Below are positions 51,889 through 62,615 of a stretch of 64,000 nucleotides of DNA, piece after piece. Under the pieces are notes generated by a model. The model did no database searches. It worked only from the letters and a program-made list of their open reading frames with translations, and was not told the DNA's origin. The stretch lies in the NCBI GenBank assembly GCA_950022655.1, contig OX465583.1:30097360-30161359 (forward strand). Direction: 5' to 3'. This DNA comes from Alentia gelatinosa (taxonomy: Eukaryota; Annelida; Polychaeta; Phyllodocida; Polynoidae). Both the position numbers and the translations under genes were made by a program. Every line of letters starts with the position of its first letter. The first letter of the stretch is position 1.

Positions 51889-53189
51889 CAGAAAAACAGC
51901 TAGTCCATTTCAACCAAATTGGTCCTAACTGCGGGGTTGACCCCTTCAAGGGATTCTCTCCTATTGGAGTTCTACTATATAAATCTGTTCAATAAATTCT
52001 TTAAGTTGCTTGTCGGTAAGGCACTTGGTATAAATTCTAACAACAGGGTGTGTGTAATCTATTCACTTCTATCATTTCCTTACCATTTTCTCTTTTTTTT
52101 CAGTTGAATAACTCAGTGGATCTAAACCACATGTGCCATTGGTGATGTCGCATCATCTTTGCTACATAGCAAGCATACCGTTCTTTTGTTTAACTTGCGA
52201 TTTCTTGTCTGTGTCTTTGACGAAGGTTGATATCCTTTTCTTTACAGTCGGCGAGGTTTTCCTCCTTTGATAAACGAGGCATGAATATCATTCACACGAA
52301 CGTATCAGTTACAATAATGTTAACAAAATCCGTCGCCCTTTCTTGTTACCACCTTTACAGAATGTGGCATAGTGAAAAGACAAGGAAGCCCAAGTCATAA
52401 ATGTTCCTCACAATTGTGTTATTGAAGGGGAACTCCCCAGCTTCTTATCTTCTCAGCCACCCAGGAAAATGAAGTTAAGTTGTGAAGGAAATCTTGATGC
52501 AAAGAGAACCGTAGCAGGTCTATTACACACCGTTTGAGATCACCATTTTAGTCTCACTTCAAAACTTATTTGAATATTTTTCCATCAGAGGGAATTGAAA
52601 TAATCAGGGCACATTTGTTGCCCATGAACAAAGTCGCGTTCACAAGAGAGACTGCAATTTGAAAGCAAATGTGAAATAGAAATCATTATCAACGAAACAT
52701 CTGAAGAAAGTACCAGGGGGTTCTTACGGTGAAAGATCCAGCCTAGTGCTACAACCGTTTGTACTGAATAAAGAAAAAGGACAATGTTGTAGCACGAGTT
52801 ACAAAACAATGTTGTTTCCAGGTTTCCTTTTTCAACTGTTACCTGACTTAGTGCACTCCCTCAAAACTTCTCCTCAGTACGTCTCTTTTTGTGCGCAAAA
52901 CCACTTAACCTTTATGGGTCCTTTTCCCGGGCATCAATAGGGTTTCATTGCGCACCCAATTAGCATATTCGGTTTGCAAGAATTGTCGACCCCAATTTAC
53001 ATGATCAAAGGTCAGCTAAAGGTCATGTTGCCTATGACTGGACATGGGTTATAGGACTGCTGCTGCTGCTTTGTATTGGGCCAGGACTTGCAAGGAGAAT
53101 GGGTTTCCTTTGTTGATATGGGCCATTTACGGTTAATGGGGTACTGTTCCCTATAGAGGTGTAAATGCGCCCGTAGTAGGTACTTCTAT

Positions 53190-54345
53190 TATAACAGGGT
53201 CAGGGAGACTCAGGAGGTAGTGAGGTGGATAGGGAGGCGGGAGGGAGAAAGTGGTGAGGGGTAGGGAGGGGTGGATGGTCTAGGATTGGAAGAGGTAGAG
53301 GTTAGGGGGGAAGTGGAGGATTAAAGGACGTTAAGGTTAGGGAGGATATGGATGTGGGGTGAGGGGTTGAGAAGAGGTGAATGGTGGTACATTTATGGCG
53401 AGGTGGATTGGTTGATGGCATGGGGTACTGTTCCCTATAGAGGTGTAAGGGTGGAAGAGGAAGAGAGAGGGTGTCTGAATCGGGGCTAAATTTAAAGTAG
53501 AATTGAGTCATGGGTGGGGGATGGGGTGGATGGGGATAGAAAGTAGGGGTAGCGAGGAGCTGGATTGGCGAAGGGGGTGGAAGGAGGTGGATGGGCAAGT
53601 GTGGTGGATGTTGGTAGAGTATTGGATGGTTATTTGGGAAGAGGGACAAGTAGGGTATAGTGAGGTTGTGGATGGTGTTAGTGGGTTAGGAGGAGGTCGA
53701 TGGGATAAGGGCTATGGGGGAGGTGGTGGATGGTAGCTAAATAGAGGAGGGAGGAGTAGGGACGATACAGATGGGGGTATGGTATAAGGGGTAGGGAGGA
53801 GGTGGGTGGGGAATAGAAAGGAAGGGTTGGAAGAGGTAGGGGATAGGGATGAAGTGGATATGGTAGAGAGGACGTGGATAGGGGGTTGAATGTAAGGTAG
53901 CTAGCAGGGGTAGGTATGAGGTGATTTAAGTTACAAGGTCGGGATGAAGTGGGTTGAAGGAGGTCTATGGCGTTGTATTTTGGATGTGGGTGGAGGGTAG
54001 AGGGTTGGACAGGGTGTTGGAAGGGAGTTGGGGTTATAGCAAAGGTGGGTGGCGGAAGAGATAGGAAAGAGGTGGATGCAGGTAGGGGTACGGGGGGATA
54101 CGGTTCGGGGTAAGGGGTATGGATGAGGTGGTAGGGTTTGAGGGGCAGGGAGGCAGTGTAGGTGGATGTGGTAGGGAGGAGGTGTAGGGGGAATCAGGGA
54201 AGATATACATGGGGATAGGGAGGAGGTTGAGAGAGAAGTAGGGACGATATCAGTGGATGGGGGGAGGGGTTAGGGAGGGTGTCGAGGAGAAGTAGGGGAG
54301 ATATGGATGGGGGGAGGGGGTCGATGGTTAGGGCTGTATAGAGGA
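53190..54345 (+). repeat. Purine-rich satellite (GGGAGGAGGTGGATGGGG)
   Basis: About 1.15 kb of GGTGGAT, GGGAGG and GTAGGG variants with almost no C on the plus strand. It contains a textbook G-quadruplex pattern at 53512-53535 (GGG, GGGGG, GGGG, GGGG separated by 1, 2 and 5 bases). The phrase 'GGGGTACTGTTCCCTATAGA' occurs twice (about 53139 and 53422), which argues for internal duplication. Confidence 0.88.
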
Positions 54346-54559
54346 TGAGGGGTGGCCATACAGAGAGGTTGATGGACGTCCATTCCTGACGAGATCTGAT
54401 CTCGAACAGTAAAATCCTAATCCCCTACAGCCGCCCGCGTTCCATCCATGTCCAGTCCACTGAGATCATATAACGTCCTGCAGAAATAGCCACGGTGCCA
54501 TCACTAACCTCGTTACCCCTTACCCACACCCACTCTCCTCACCCACACCCACACGCAGT

Positions 54560-54790
54560 GACCAACGACGCCACCAGCCGGCGCTAACGTCGCTCTTCGC
54601 GCATGCTCATTACCTCCGTAGTTGTCGTCGGGGTCAGATTCGATTAAACCAACCTAATAAAGGGTCCACGACGCATGTGCTGACCGCATACGGAACCGGA
54701 AGTGCCCTCAGAATAGCCACAACCAGGGGGCGCCAGGAGGGTGGTCACGTGACCGGTTGTGGCTGATAACGCGCATGTGCAGTGGAATAG
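54560..54790. promoter_or_regulatory. GC/CpG-rich motif cluster, possible internal promoter or boundary
   Basis: In about 230 bases I see an ETS-type ACCGGAAGT (54694-54702), a CTCF-like CAACCAGGGGGCGCC (54720-54734, one mismatch to CCASYAGRKGGCRSY), a perfect palindromic E-box GGTCACGTGACC (54743-54754) and two NRF1-like GCGCATG sites. This mix is typical of CpG-rich promoters. It lies about 1.8 kb upstream of exon 6. I found no first exon with an in-phase start, so the function is speculative. Confidence 0.3.
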
Positions 54791-54956
54791 CGAGGTGGAG
54801 GGCGGATAGATAAGATTGACATTTAATTTGATAGAATGGAACTTAAAATTTCTAATCGGAGAATTATATTCAAGGATTGAAAAGAAAATTAGTTTGGCAT
54901 TCATTTAGAGTGCTATTTGGATCTGCTAATCAGTTAAAGTGGGGAATGAAAGCTTG

Positions 54957-55110
54957 TTGGCGCATTTAGCAGAGTGCTTAGCCATGGACCGCAAGTTCCC
55001 AAGTTAGAGTCATGCCTATACTCCAGTATGACACTGCTTCCCTGCTATCCGCTCCTTACCATCTCGCTATGATATTACTCTGGCAGCTGTTACAGCGTAG
55101 ACAATACCCT
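54957..55110 (+). mobile_element. SINE family B, near full length
   Basis: Has a tRNA-like head (A box within 'TTTAGCAGAGTGCTTAGCC', weak B box 'AAGTTAGAGTCAT') and the family B core 'CTCGCTATGATATTACTCTG' followed by CTGTTACAGCGTAGAC. Confidence 0.6.
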
Positions 55111-55919
55111 ACTTTTTCTATGATGACAACATCATCTAGATTAAGCCGAATCATTGGACTGTATTGTGCGTAGGCCTACAGTGGTACACATACATGAACT
55201 CAGAAGTGGTTCGAGAAGGGCTGAACGATATCTGAAGCAACCTTCTGCTACCTTTGTCAGTTTATCGTTGATATCAGTATTTACAGTATAGCTATTCCCC
55301 TGTATAACCTTTATATAATATAAAAAATACTATCATACCACAATAAATTAATAGTATATGATAAACTTTTCACTATCGTCTGCGTGAAGGCATGATTCTT
55401 GCATTTCCTCTCAGGTTTTTCGGTTCCTTTCCATTCCTCCGATATCTATAACTGGAACATTTTCCAACGAAAAGTGCAGTTTGATGACTAACAAATTTGT
55501 GCGTGACTCTCTGCATATATATTATCTGCTTTCAGATTGGTCATCAAATCAAACTCATTTTAAATATTTTTTATAATTGACATATTCCCTGTGCTTCGTC
55601 TTATCATTGCATTGTTAAAATGCCTTTCAAATGTCTTATATTATACATATATTCATCCTATTTTGCTCCTACCATAGTAGTTATATATGTAAGGAGTATA
55701 AGAATCAGTCCATTTAGCAAGAGGTATACTTTCGACAGAGATGCCAATCTTTTGTTTTTTTTGTTTCAGTATTTATATTTGTGTATTAAATTATGATCAT
55801 ATTTCAGGTAGAATTAGGAAATGAAGAAAGTTCGGAAATTTCACCTTTTTACTCAGACCTTATTGGCATCTCTTAGCGTGTTATACCAATTCTAGAACTC
55901 GTATTAATCAATGTCTAAT

Positions 55920-56135
55920 GTCAAATCTTTATTGCATTACCGTGGCATATCATATCTTGTATTGCATAAATGTGGTGTATCAGACCCTTGTATTACATCG
56001 ATGTGGCATATACTACTTCATCCCAACACTTCAACATGCCTCATCACATACTACACCAGCTTCATATCACATTTGTTATAAATCTTGTATTTCATTACCA
56101 TGGAGTATCACATCTTTTATTATCCATGTATACAA
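55920..56135 (+). repeat. Degenerate minisatellite, about 33-base unit
   Basis: Five or six units with CTTGTATTGCATTACCGTGG followed by CATATCACAT variants. Confidence 0.75.
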
Positions 56136-56564
56136 AGTCCCCATTAATAATGTCTGGGGACTCAGTAAACCCATTGTTCAAAAACTGCCATATACCATAA
56201 CAATTGTATATGTATTTAAAATCCATTGTATATAGCCTCAAAGCCATCGTATACGGGGAAATAGAACTTATTGGCTATAGCATAAAGGTTAGTCCCTATT
56301 GATATAACCGTTAATGTGGAAATATCTTGGTTTAATTTAATCGAGAAAATGGATAATACAAATACAAAAAACGATGGTATTATGGACAGGCGGCTCTATA
56401 AACCACTCGAGGCCGATTGCGTTATAGATTCGCTAGTCAACGTTCGTGTATTACCACGCGTCCACCTCTCGTGGTTTACGGTCGCCTGTCCACAAAACCG
56501 GCGATTACTGTCTATGCATCACATTATCGTGACGGATCACATGATCCCATAAATCCTCTTCCAG

Positions 56565-56918
56565 CCGCTACACCATACGGACCACCAGGAGGACCACAGG
56601 TCAGGATCACCCCGCCCTCACCCCCGCCCCTCAGAGCCCCGCCCCCGGGAGCCCCGCCCCCCGGCGCCCCGACCCCCGACCCCGTCTACCGGCCCGCCGA
56701 CATGCCGCTGCCGCGCCGCACGCCCGACTCGCCCGGCGCCAAGTCCAAGGGGCTCGCCTTGTTCCTCAAGCGGCAGAAGAAATGCACCGACACCGAGGAC
56801 GAGGTGCAGCGTTTCGCCGACACCGACCAACCGGATGCGCCGCCGCAGTCGGGCCCCCCGGCCGACCTGGTGTCGCACGGGCGCGTCGAGCCGTCGGCCG
56901 CGCTCAAGGCGCTCCGAG
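56565..56918 (+). CDS. Exon 6: proline-rich segment and KG-x-x-LF-x-KR motif
   Basis: The acceptor is CCTCTTCCAG|CC and the donor is CCGAG|GTAGTG. The exon is 354 bases, phase 1 on both sides (118 codons). Residues 1-50 are proline-rich with repeated 'APPPGAPPPGAP', a plausible SH3, WW or EVH1 ligand. Residues 51-73 are basic, with 'SPGAKSKGLALFLKRQKK' (56-73). This resembles the KG-x-x-LF-x-KR motif I associate with synaptopodin-family proteins. An acidic run ('DTEDEVQRF') and a second Pro-rich part follow. The DNA is strongly GC-rich, far above its introns. The minus-strand open frames of 86 and 146 codons here are shadows of this composition. Confidence 0.85.
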
Positions 56919-59697
56919 GTAGTGCCCCCAGCCCGCTAGGGGGCGTTTGAGTTGCATGTGCTACGACCCCATGTGATCTGTACCTCTCTGTTCTGTGGTT
57001 GATACAGTAGGACGCGGTTGATATGGATTTGATGGTTGTGATACAGTCGGGCAAGGTTAGAATGGACATGATGGGTCTGATACAATAAGGCAAGACTAAT
57101 ATGGGCGATTGTTTTATTTTTGACATTAAAGATGGTAGCGGTAAATCACTTTCTGATTGTGGAAAATAAGAAATCCCTTAATAACATGGTCGGTAGTTAT
57201 ATCAGTGGTTAAAGCACTGGGCTAGTAATTACCAGGATGTGGATCCCACTGCTGACATCATACTCTTCTATCCCCAGTAGGTGTAGACTTCCTGCTATAT
57301 CAAACGCCAGTGTTCTTTTAGAGAATGCCTTAGTGGTGCGCGAAGTAAAAGAACTCTTGCTTTGATAACGTAGTTGGAGTGGGACTTAGCCTGAATTCAT
57401 CGCACAGATTTGATAATTGTCTCTGTTCCGTAAAACCAATGAGAAAAGCTGAACCTCGATAAACCTCATATGAACCTGAAGGGTCCCCTAGGATATGAAA
57501 CAACCAAATGAACCAAACAGTTGTCTGTCACTCTGATTGCGTCCTACTGTAGAAACTATTAACCCTTTCCTTATCAGTCGAGACGCATTGAGTCTCACCA
57601 CCGCCAGCCGCCTCAGAGAGGCGTTAATCCATCAAGCTAATTAATTAATCAATTATTGATTAAAGTCTTCCCTACCATCATATGCTGCACTAAACGACCT
57701 TGTTGGACTACCATTGACACCTGTTGGTTGACTTGTTGATGTTGCTGACTTGGCAGTTTTTTCCCTTGCAGTTGCAGGACCTGCCCAGCATTGTTGACTT
57801 ACATTGCATGTTGTTGTGGCCATGTGGCTACTGTCTTTCATGTTGCTTTATAATGTGTATTGAACATTGTTCTTCCTGGGCATATATTTCCACTACTCTG
57901 ATGTTTAACAGTTCTTATATCCAAAGCACACAAACTGAAGTCAGTTGAACAGTACAATTTCCCAATCCAATTGCAAACACTTTAGTACATATGGATATAT
58001 ATATATATTTGTAAAGTACATTACTGTTCAAAATGATATCATTGTCATTGCAAGCCATTTGATAATTGTTTTTCTATTTGAAATTTATGTAATCGGAATT
58101 TCAAGCCATTCACGCAAATACAGTTTTACGCATTATATATCTGAATTCTTTTTAGTTCCCCATATTTCATTTAGTGTAAGAATTGAACATATGTATTAAA
58201 TAGTCTATGGTAAATGGCATATATTCGAGATTTTACTGTCAAACTGACTTAAGTATGTATGTTTTCTGTCGCATTGTGAATGAAGCATGGGTTGAACCTG
58301 TTAGCCCTTGTTAAGAGGATTAAATCACCTGTGTGGTTGCCTTCTACTTTGCAAACAAATGCATTCCAGAAAAAAATCCTTTGCAGTAGAGTGGTTGTTG
58401 TAGGCATATGAAGGCCTATCGTTCTGTCAAGAATGTAAATATTGATAAACAGTTGTCAAAAATAGATCTTTAGCTTCATAACCTTTTGTGCATATGTTTA
58501 TACTTAATAGCATAACTAAATATTGCTTATATTACAAAACAGTTGCTGCTTTCATAAAATGTAACGAATATGATAACCATTTGCTGAACTAAGTGCAGCA
58601 TTTTAAGTACCATAATGGTCAGCTATTGTTAACAAGTAACCATATACCTAAAACACCAAACTCAATATGTCTGCTTTCTGTACAATGACAGTGAATCACC
58701 ACTGAACATTAAAGAGAAAAATAAACCCAAATATTATTATGTAAATCGTAAACTCTTAAAATTGTGTAAAGTACATTTTCTGAGTACGATTAGTTTAATA
58801 TACCTACCTACTTAAAGTATTCTAAATAATGCATAATCTCATAATTATCCAAAATAATATATAATGATCCAAAATAATTTGTGAATGACTTAAACAAAAT
58901 AGTTTTATGAATAACATATTCCTACCTGTAATGTATTTTCAATAGAATGTTCAACTCAGTTGGGAATTAATAATCAAAGTGTTTCATAATGAAATCTCTT
59001 GTTAATCAGACTTAAGTTAATATACAAATATAATTAAACCAAGTGCTTCATAATGACCTGTTTTATGGAGGTTTTTAGTTCTTGAGCCCCGTACATGAGC
59101 TGAAAATGCCAACTTTTGATTTTCTTTATGAATAGATTCAGCACTTTTTTTGGTCTCTGATGAGAAGTGTTATATGAAGTACATGCACCAAATGAAGGCA
59201 CACTATGATATAAATATCATTTGTTGGAATGTGACAAATCCTACTCAGAATGGATACTATAATAAAAAGAAACAACAAGGGAATAATTGATATATTTGTG
59301 AACTTGCTACACCGACAGATACCTGTTTACAGAATTTCAGCTCGAGAGATATATCAAAACAATTTACTAAGCCGTGCTTAAATCAAATCCTCAATATCAT
59401 TTCTTTCATTGTTTACGTTTAAAAACATCATTTAGCTGATAAGACGTTTGCATACAAACGGTGAATATCCAAAACACATTAATTGAAGGTCCTACATTCC
59501 ATCCCAGACCCAGATATTCAGTTCAATGACACATTAAAAAGATACCTGGAGTGAGAGAAATATCTATGGAGTGAGAACTTAGTAAGCATGTATACCATTT
59601 TGGTGTAGAAAGTTCACAAAAATAAGTCAAGATAAGATACACATAAATTTAAACAAAAGGTAACCCATTACACATACTTTTCCCGCTCTGTCCATAG
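56919..59697 (+). other. 2.8 kb intron between exons 6 and 7
   Basis: Contains a SINE A copy near its 5' end; the remaining 2 kb is AT-rich with no recognisable feature. A CTCF-like CCGCTAGGGGGCG lies just after the exon 6 donor (56933-56945). Confidence 0.75.
57188..57519 (+). mobile_element. SINE family A, full length
   Basis: Head with an A box ('ATCAGTGGTTAAAGCACTGG') and B box (GTGGATCCCA), then 'CCCCAGTAGGTGTAGACTTC', 'CTATATCAAACGCCAGTG', 'AGAACTCTTGCTTTGATAAC', 'GATTTGATAATTGTCTCTGT' and a CAACCAAATGAACCAAAC tail. Intronic, same strand as the gene. Confidence 0.8.
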
Positions 59698-59814
59698 TGA
59701 ACAGTGAGCCAGCCGACCTCTCCCAGTCCCCGCCCGCCGACCGCACCGCGGCCCGGAGCCCCGTGCCGCCTGCCCCGGCCACCAACCCGTGGTCCGCCGC
59801 CCCTCCCACACCAG
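59698..59814 (+). CDS. Exon 7: small Pro/Ala-rich cassette (39 codons)
   Basis: The acceptor is GCTCTGTCCATAG|TG and the donor is CCAG|GTGAGT, near-ideal. The exon is 117 bases, phase 1 on both sides. The leading TG completes Val. The peptide begins 'VNSEPADLSQSPPADRT' and ends 'NPWSAAPPTP'. GC-rich DNA stops sharply at the acceptor, although the bases just past the donor are also GC-rich. Other open frames over the same bases are shadows: only this frame fits both neighbours. The peptide is disordered linker with no domain seen. Confidence 0.75.
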
Positions 59815-60957
59815 GTGAGTCCGACCCCTTACGGCCCACGCGGCCCTACACGGCCCCATACGACCCGGCCCGGGAACCCCTTAGGATAGAGATGCGTAGA
59901 GCTAGACTAGGTATGTATGTTGTAGACTAGGCTTGGTTAGTTGTACCTCCAGCTAGATGCTACCTCTAAATAGGCATAATGAATATGTCCAGTGCAGATA
60001 GATGAGTCTAAGTCCAGATAGGCCCACTGTGTCCCTAGTATACATACGGTCACTGTACCATGGTAACTTATCAGGTACCTACATATCCTGAATATCATTT
60101 GATTATATATTGATGTTAAATGCCTGTGCTCAAATGTCTCGTTAAGTTTCTGCTCACTGCTCCTGATGTCATATTCGTGAAGCTCGTCGCACTGTGACGA
60201 ACTTCTTATAATACGTCCTTTTGTTGAATTCGGCGAGCACGAAGGCCATCAAATCATCATATCTCTAAGTGAGAATACCACATATCTTATCAATATTTTA
60301 GGTGTATGAAAATGGAAAAACTGGATAAGAATGCATAAGTTGAATTGTTGCCTGGTCCTTTACACGACATAACAATTCAATTCGTCCATCCTAACCCATT
60401 TTTACAATAATAGTATTCAGGATATTTAGGTGCCTAGCTTGTAACCAAGACAGGTTTTTAATCTTATTACAGCTGTTCATGTAGATTAGTGAATGGCTTA
60501 CATAGCATGCTTCACCAAGTTGATATTTCGTTACGTTTATTCAAATTTAAAGAATTGAACGCAATCGTTGTTGTTATAACGTTTTTCAGGTTTCTTTCAA
60601 ATCTTAGAAGTTTCGAACAGAATTGATGACTGTATTTATTCATTGGAAATTTATTCACTAATGTCAGATGATGGAGTTGTGTGTAGAATACAGGTGAACG
60701 ATAACCCTTTACATTTTTCCTCCGACACTATTCGTTGTGAATATTGTAACGAGTGGTTTGCATGTCCCTAAACAATCGGTCACCCTCAAGTTAGTTTGTT
60801 GTTGGCAACCCCAGAAAGGAATATTTTTATGGTGTTAAAAATATTTTTTTGGTGTGTGAATGGGTTAATTTCCCCCCCTCCATCCCAGTTCCACATGTTT
60901 TGTGTAACCTAGTCCTCCTCGTTTTGTGCACGCATTGTTGTGTTTTGTGCTCCCCAG
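59815..60957 (+). other. 1.1 kb intron between exons 7 and 8
   Basis: The GC-rich composition of exon 7 continues about 60 bases past the donor, then becomes AT-rich. Nothing else is recognised. Confidence 0.75.
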
Positions 60958-61446
60958 ACCACGTGATCCCGCCCCTGCACGTGACCGATGACGTCATCGG
61001 TGGACGCCCGATCCGCGGGATTCTGAAACCCTCAACAGCGCATGCTCCGCGCGAGCCGAACGGCGGCGCCGACAAATCCTCGGTGAACTTCGCTCCGACG
61101 CCGGATATGAGCGAACCGACGGGTGGCCATACTGGTTCCGGTTCAGCCGCTAGCCTTTCATCTTCCTCCCACCCTGTTCACCGCGCTGGTGGCGCCCCCA
61201 GAGAACAGACCACTAACCATGTTGCACCTGGTCCACCCGCTATCATTAACTACCAGGACCTTAGTGTGCCCCACCCTGACATTGTCGACGATGACGCCAA
61301 TGACGTCAGCTGTGCTAGTTCGCCCGGTGCCCAACAGGTGGAGGAGGCTGCACTGCCCGTGGCGCCCTCCGTGGTGACTGTAGTGAACGGCCACCAGGGC
61401 GCCGGAGACGGGGCTGGGGGCAGTGCAGACACCACACCTACGGCAG
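60958..61446 (+). CDS. Exon 8: largest visible exon, with RGILKPS motif
   Basis: The acceptor GTTTTGTGCTCCCCAG|AC has a good pyrimidine tract and the donor is GGCAG|GTGAGT. The exon is 489 bases, phase 1 on both sides (163 codons). It opens 'DHVIPPLHVTDDVIGG' and then has 'RPIRGILKPS' (residues 17-26). A Ser/His-rich middle follows, then 'PAIINYQDLSVPHPDIVDDD', an acidic-hydrophobic patch that could be a docking motif, and a Gly/Ala/Thr-rich end. The open frame extends upstream of the acceptor only by chance. No stop is reached, so at least one further exon is needed; the candidate at 62464 fits. Confidence 0.85.
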
Positions 61447-62463
61447 GTGAGTTGTAGAACACAAGGGGGAGGTTACATGGATACCTATCCAGGTGAAGTC
61501 CACACTTATTACACCCTGTGGCCAGGTGAAGCAAGCTATCTCTTATCTGTATAAAGTGAGCTGAGATTGTTAGATCCTTCTTGAACGATTAGGGTCTCAG
61601 ACATTTTCTTTCATACTTAAGGCATTCGGAAATACAGGCCTGATTATGTCTTGAAACTTGAGACAGATAATGCATCGAGGCATTTATTATCTAGAATAAG
61701 ATTTCTAATACATTAGGGGACTAGAAAACTTCACCAGGCTCACATGCCTTACTAGGGGCATTCATACCGCAGCAAAATAATTGAAATTTATTTTGGATTT
61801 TCTAAATGACTGTTTATATTCTAGCAGAAGTTACAAAGAACAAATTGATTAGAAAGAATAAATAAGTGAGATTCGATCGATTTTTATTAGTCCAGTCTCC
61901 AAAGCCTGCTGTTAATTATGGATTAGATTAAAACACATAATACGAGATTATAAATCTTTTTCCTCTACCAATAAAAGTTGTTTATGCTGTGAAGTGACCA
62001 GCCCCTCTTCTGGCTTCCGTATCAGCTATATTTTATTGTCCTTCCAATTTTTAGTCTAATTGCTATGACGACATTATCAGGACTGATAGCTAAGCATACC
62101 AAGTGTCTGAGTGGGCAGGTGTCTTACCACTCACCTGGCCTGTCAATGTTCGTGTGGACTTCTCCTTGGCAGGGGCAACTCGGTGTGAGGGTAGTATTAT
62201 AGTAGTATAGGAAAGAAACTTTGTAGCAGGCATTATTAGCCTGATGTTTGGCTTCTTTTTTTAATTAAGTTCCCTTTTCCTATGTTCTACTTCGGCAAGA
62301 TTTCCTTGATTGCCAGCTGCAATAGCTCCGTAGTTCCTCATTCTAAATGATTAAGGTCATTGGAAAAATGAAGAAGTTGGATAAGTCAATTAATATTCTG
62401 ATTTCCTGTGATTTAAAAGAATTAGTAATGGGGTTAGTTATTTGATTTCTCTTTATTTGGCAG

Positions 62464-62615
62464 ATGGTGGAGGACTGATAATTGACATAAATCAAAATGA
62501 GACCCATAACCCTACCCCTTACCTTAAGCACATGCCCCCATCTTTCCTTAAAGCATGGTTTATGCCGGATCACTCAGCAGATGTGGACTTCACTCATTTT
62601 ATCCTTATTCACTGA
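62464..62615 (+). CDS. Candidate alternative last exon, in phase, ending in TGA
   Basis: The acceptor GATTTCTCTTTATTTGGCAG|AT is strong. The AT joins the phase-1 G of exon 8 (or of any earlier phase-1 exon) to give Asp. It then reads 49 codons, 'GGGLIIDINQNETHNPTPY' and onward, to TGA at 62613-62615. No internal donor was seen, so it would be terminal. Against it: codon use is AT-leaning unlike the other exons, no domain is recognised, and I see no AATAAA shortly downstream. If real it would make an isoform without any LIM domain. Confidence 0.3.

Larger units (their letters stand above)
50978..56564 (+). other. 5.6 kb intron between exons 5 and 6
   Basis: Holds one MITE-like element, a related MITE end, a 1.1 kb purine-rich satellite, a GC-rich motif cluster, one SINE and one minisatellite. 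The frames over 53.3-53.7 kb on both strands are composition artefacts. Confidence 0.7.
11124..61446 (+). other. Partial multi-exon gene for a PDZ-domain scaffold protein (Z-disc/actin type)
   Basis: Eight exons join in one frame. The first junction is phase 2 (AG + G gives Arg). Every later junction is phase 1: a terminal G plus two bases gives Gly, Gly, Ala, Ala, Val and Asp in turn. All introns start GT and end AG. The joined product begins inside a PDZ domain, so the 5' exon or exons with the carboxylate-binding loop lie outside or were missed. The rest is low-complexity linker. ALP/Enigma/Zasp and synaptopodin-2 proteins share an N-terminal PDZ and a disordered linker and act as adaptors on alpha-actinin and F-actin in muscle Z-discs and stress fibres; that role is inferred here. 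The KG-x-x-LF-x-KR motif in exon 6 leans towards synaptopodin-2-like. Splicing is inferred from sequence alone. No stop codon closes the chain at 61446, so more exons follow. Confidence 0.8.

Noticed and set aside
53302..53736. Frames of 115 and 77 codons on the two strands
   Set aside because: Both arise from the purine-rich satellite; residues are Gly/Trp/Glu or Pro/His/Leu only.
56686..57126. 146-codon minus-strand frame over exon 6
   Set aside because: Shadow of a GC-rich coding exon; the plus frame fits both neighbouring exons in phase.
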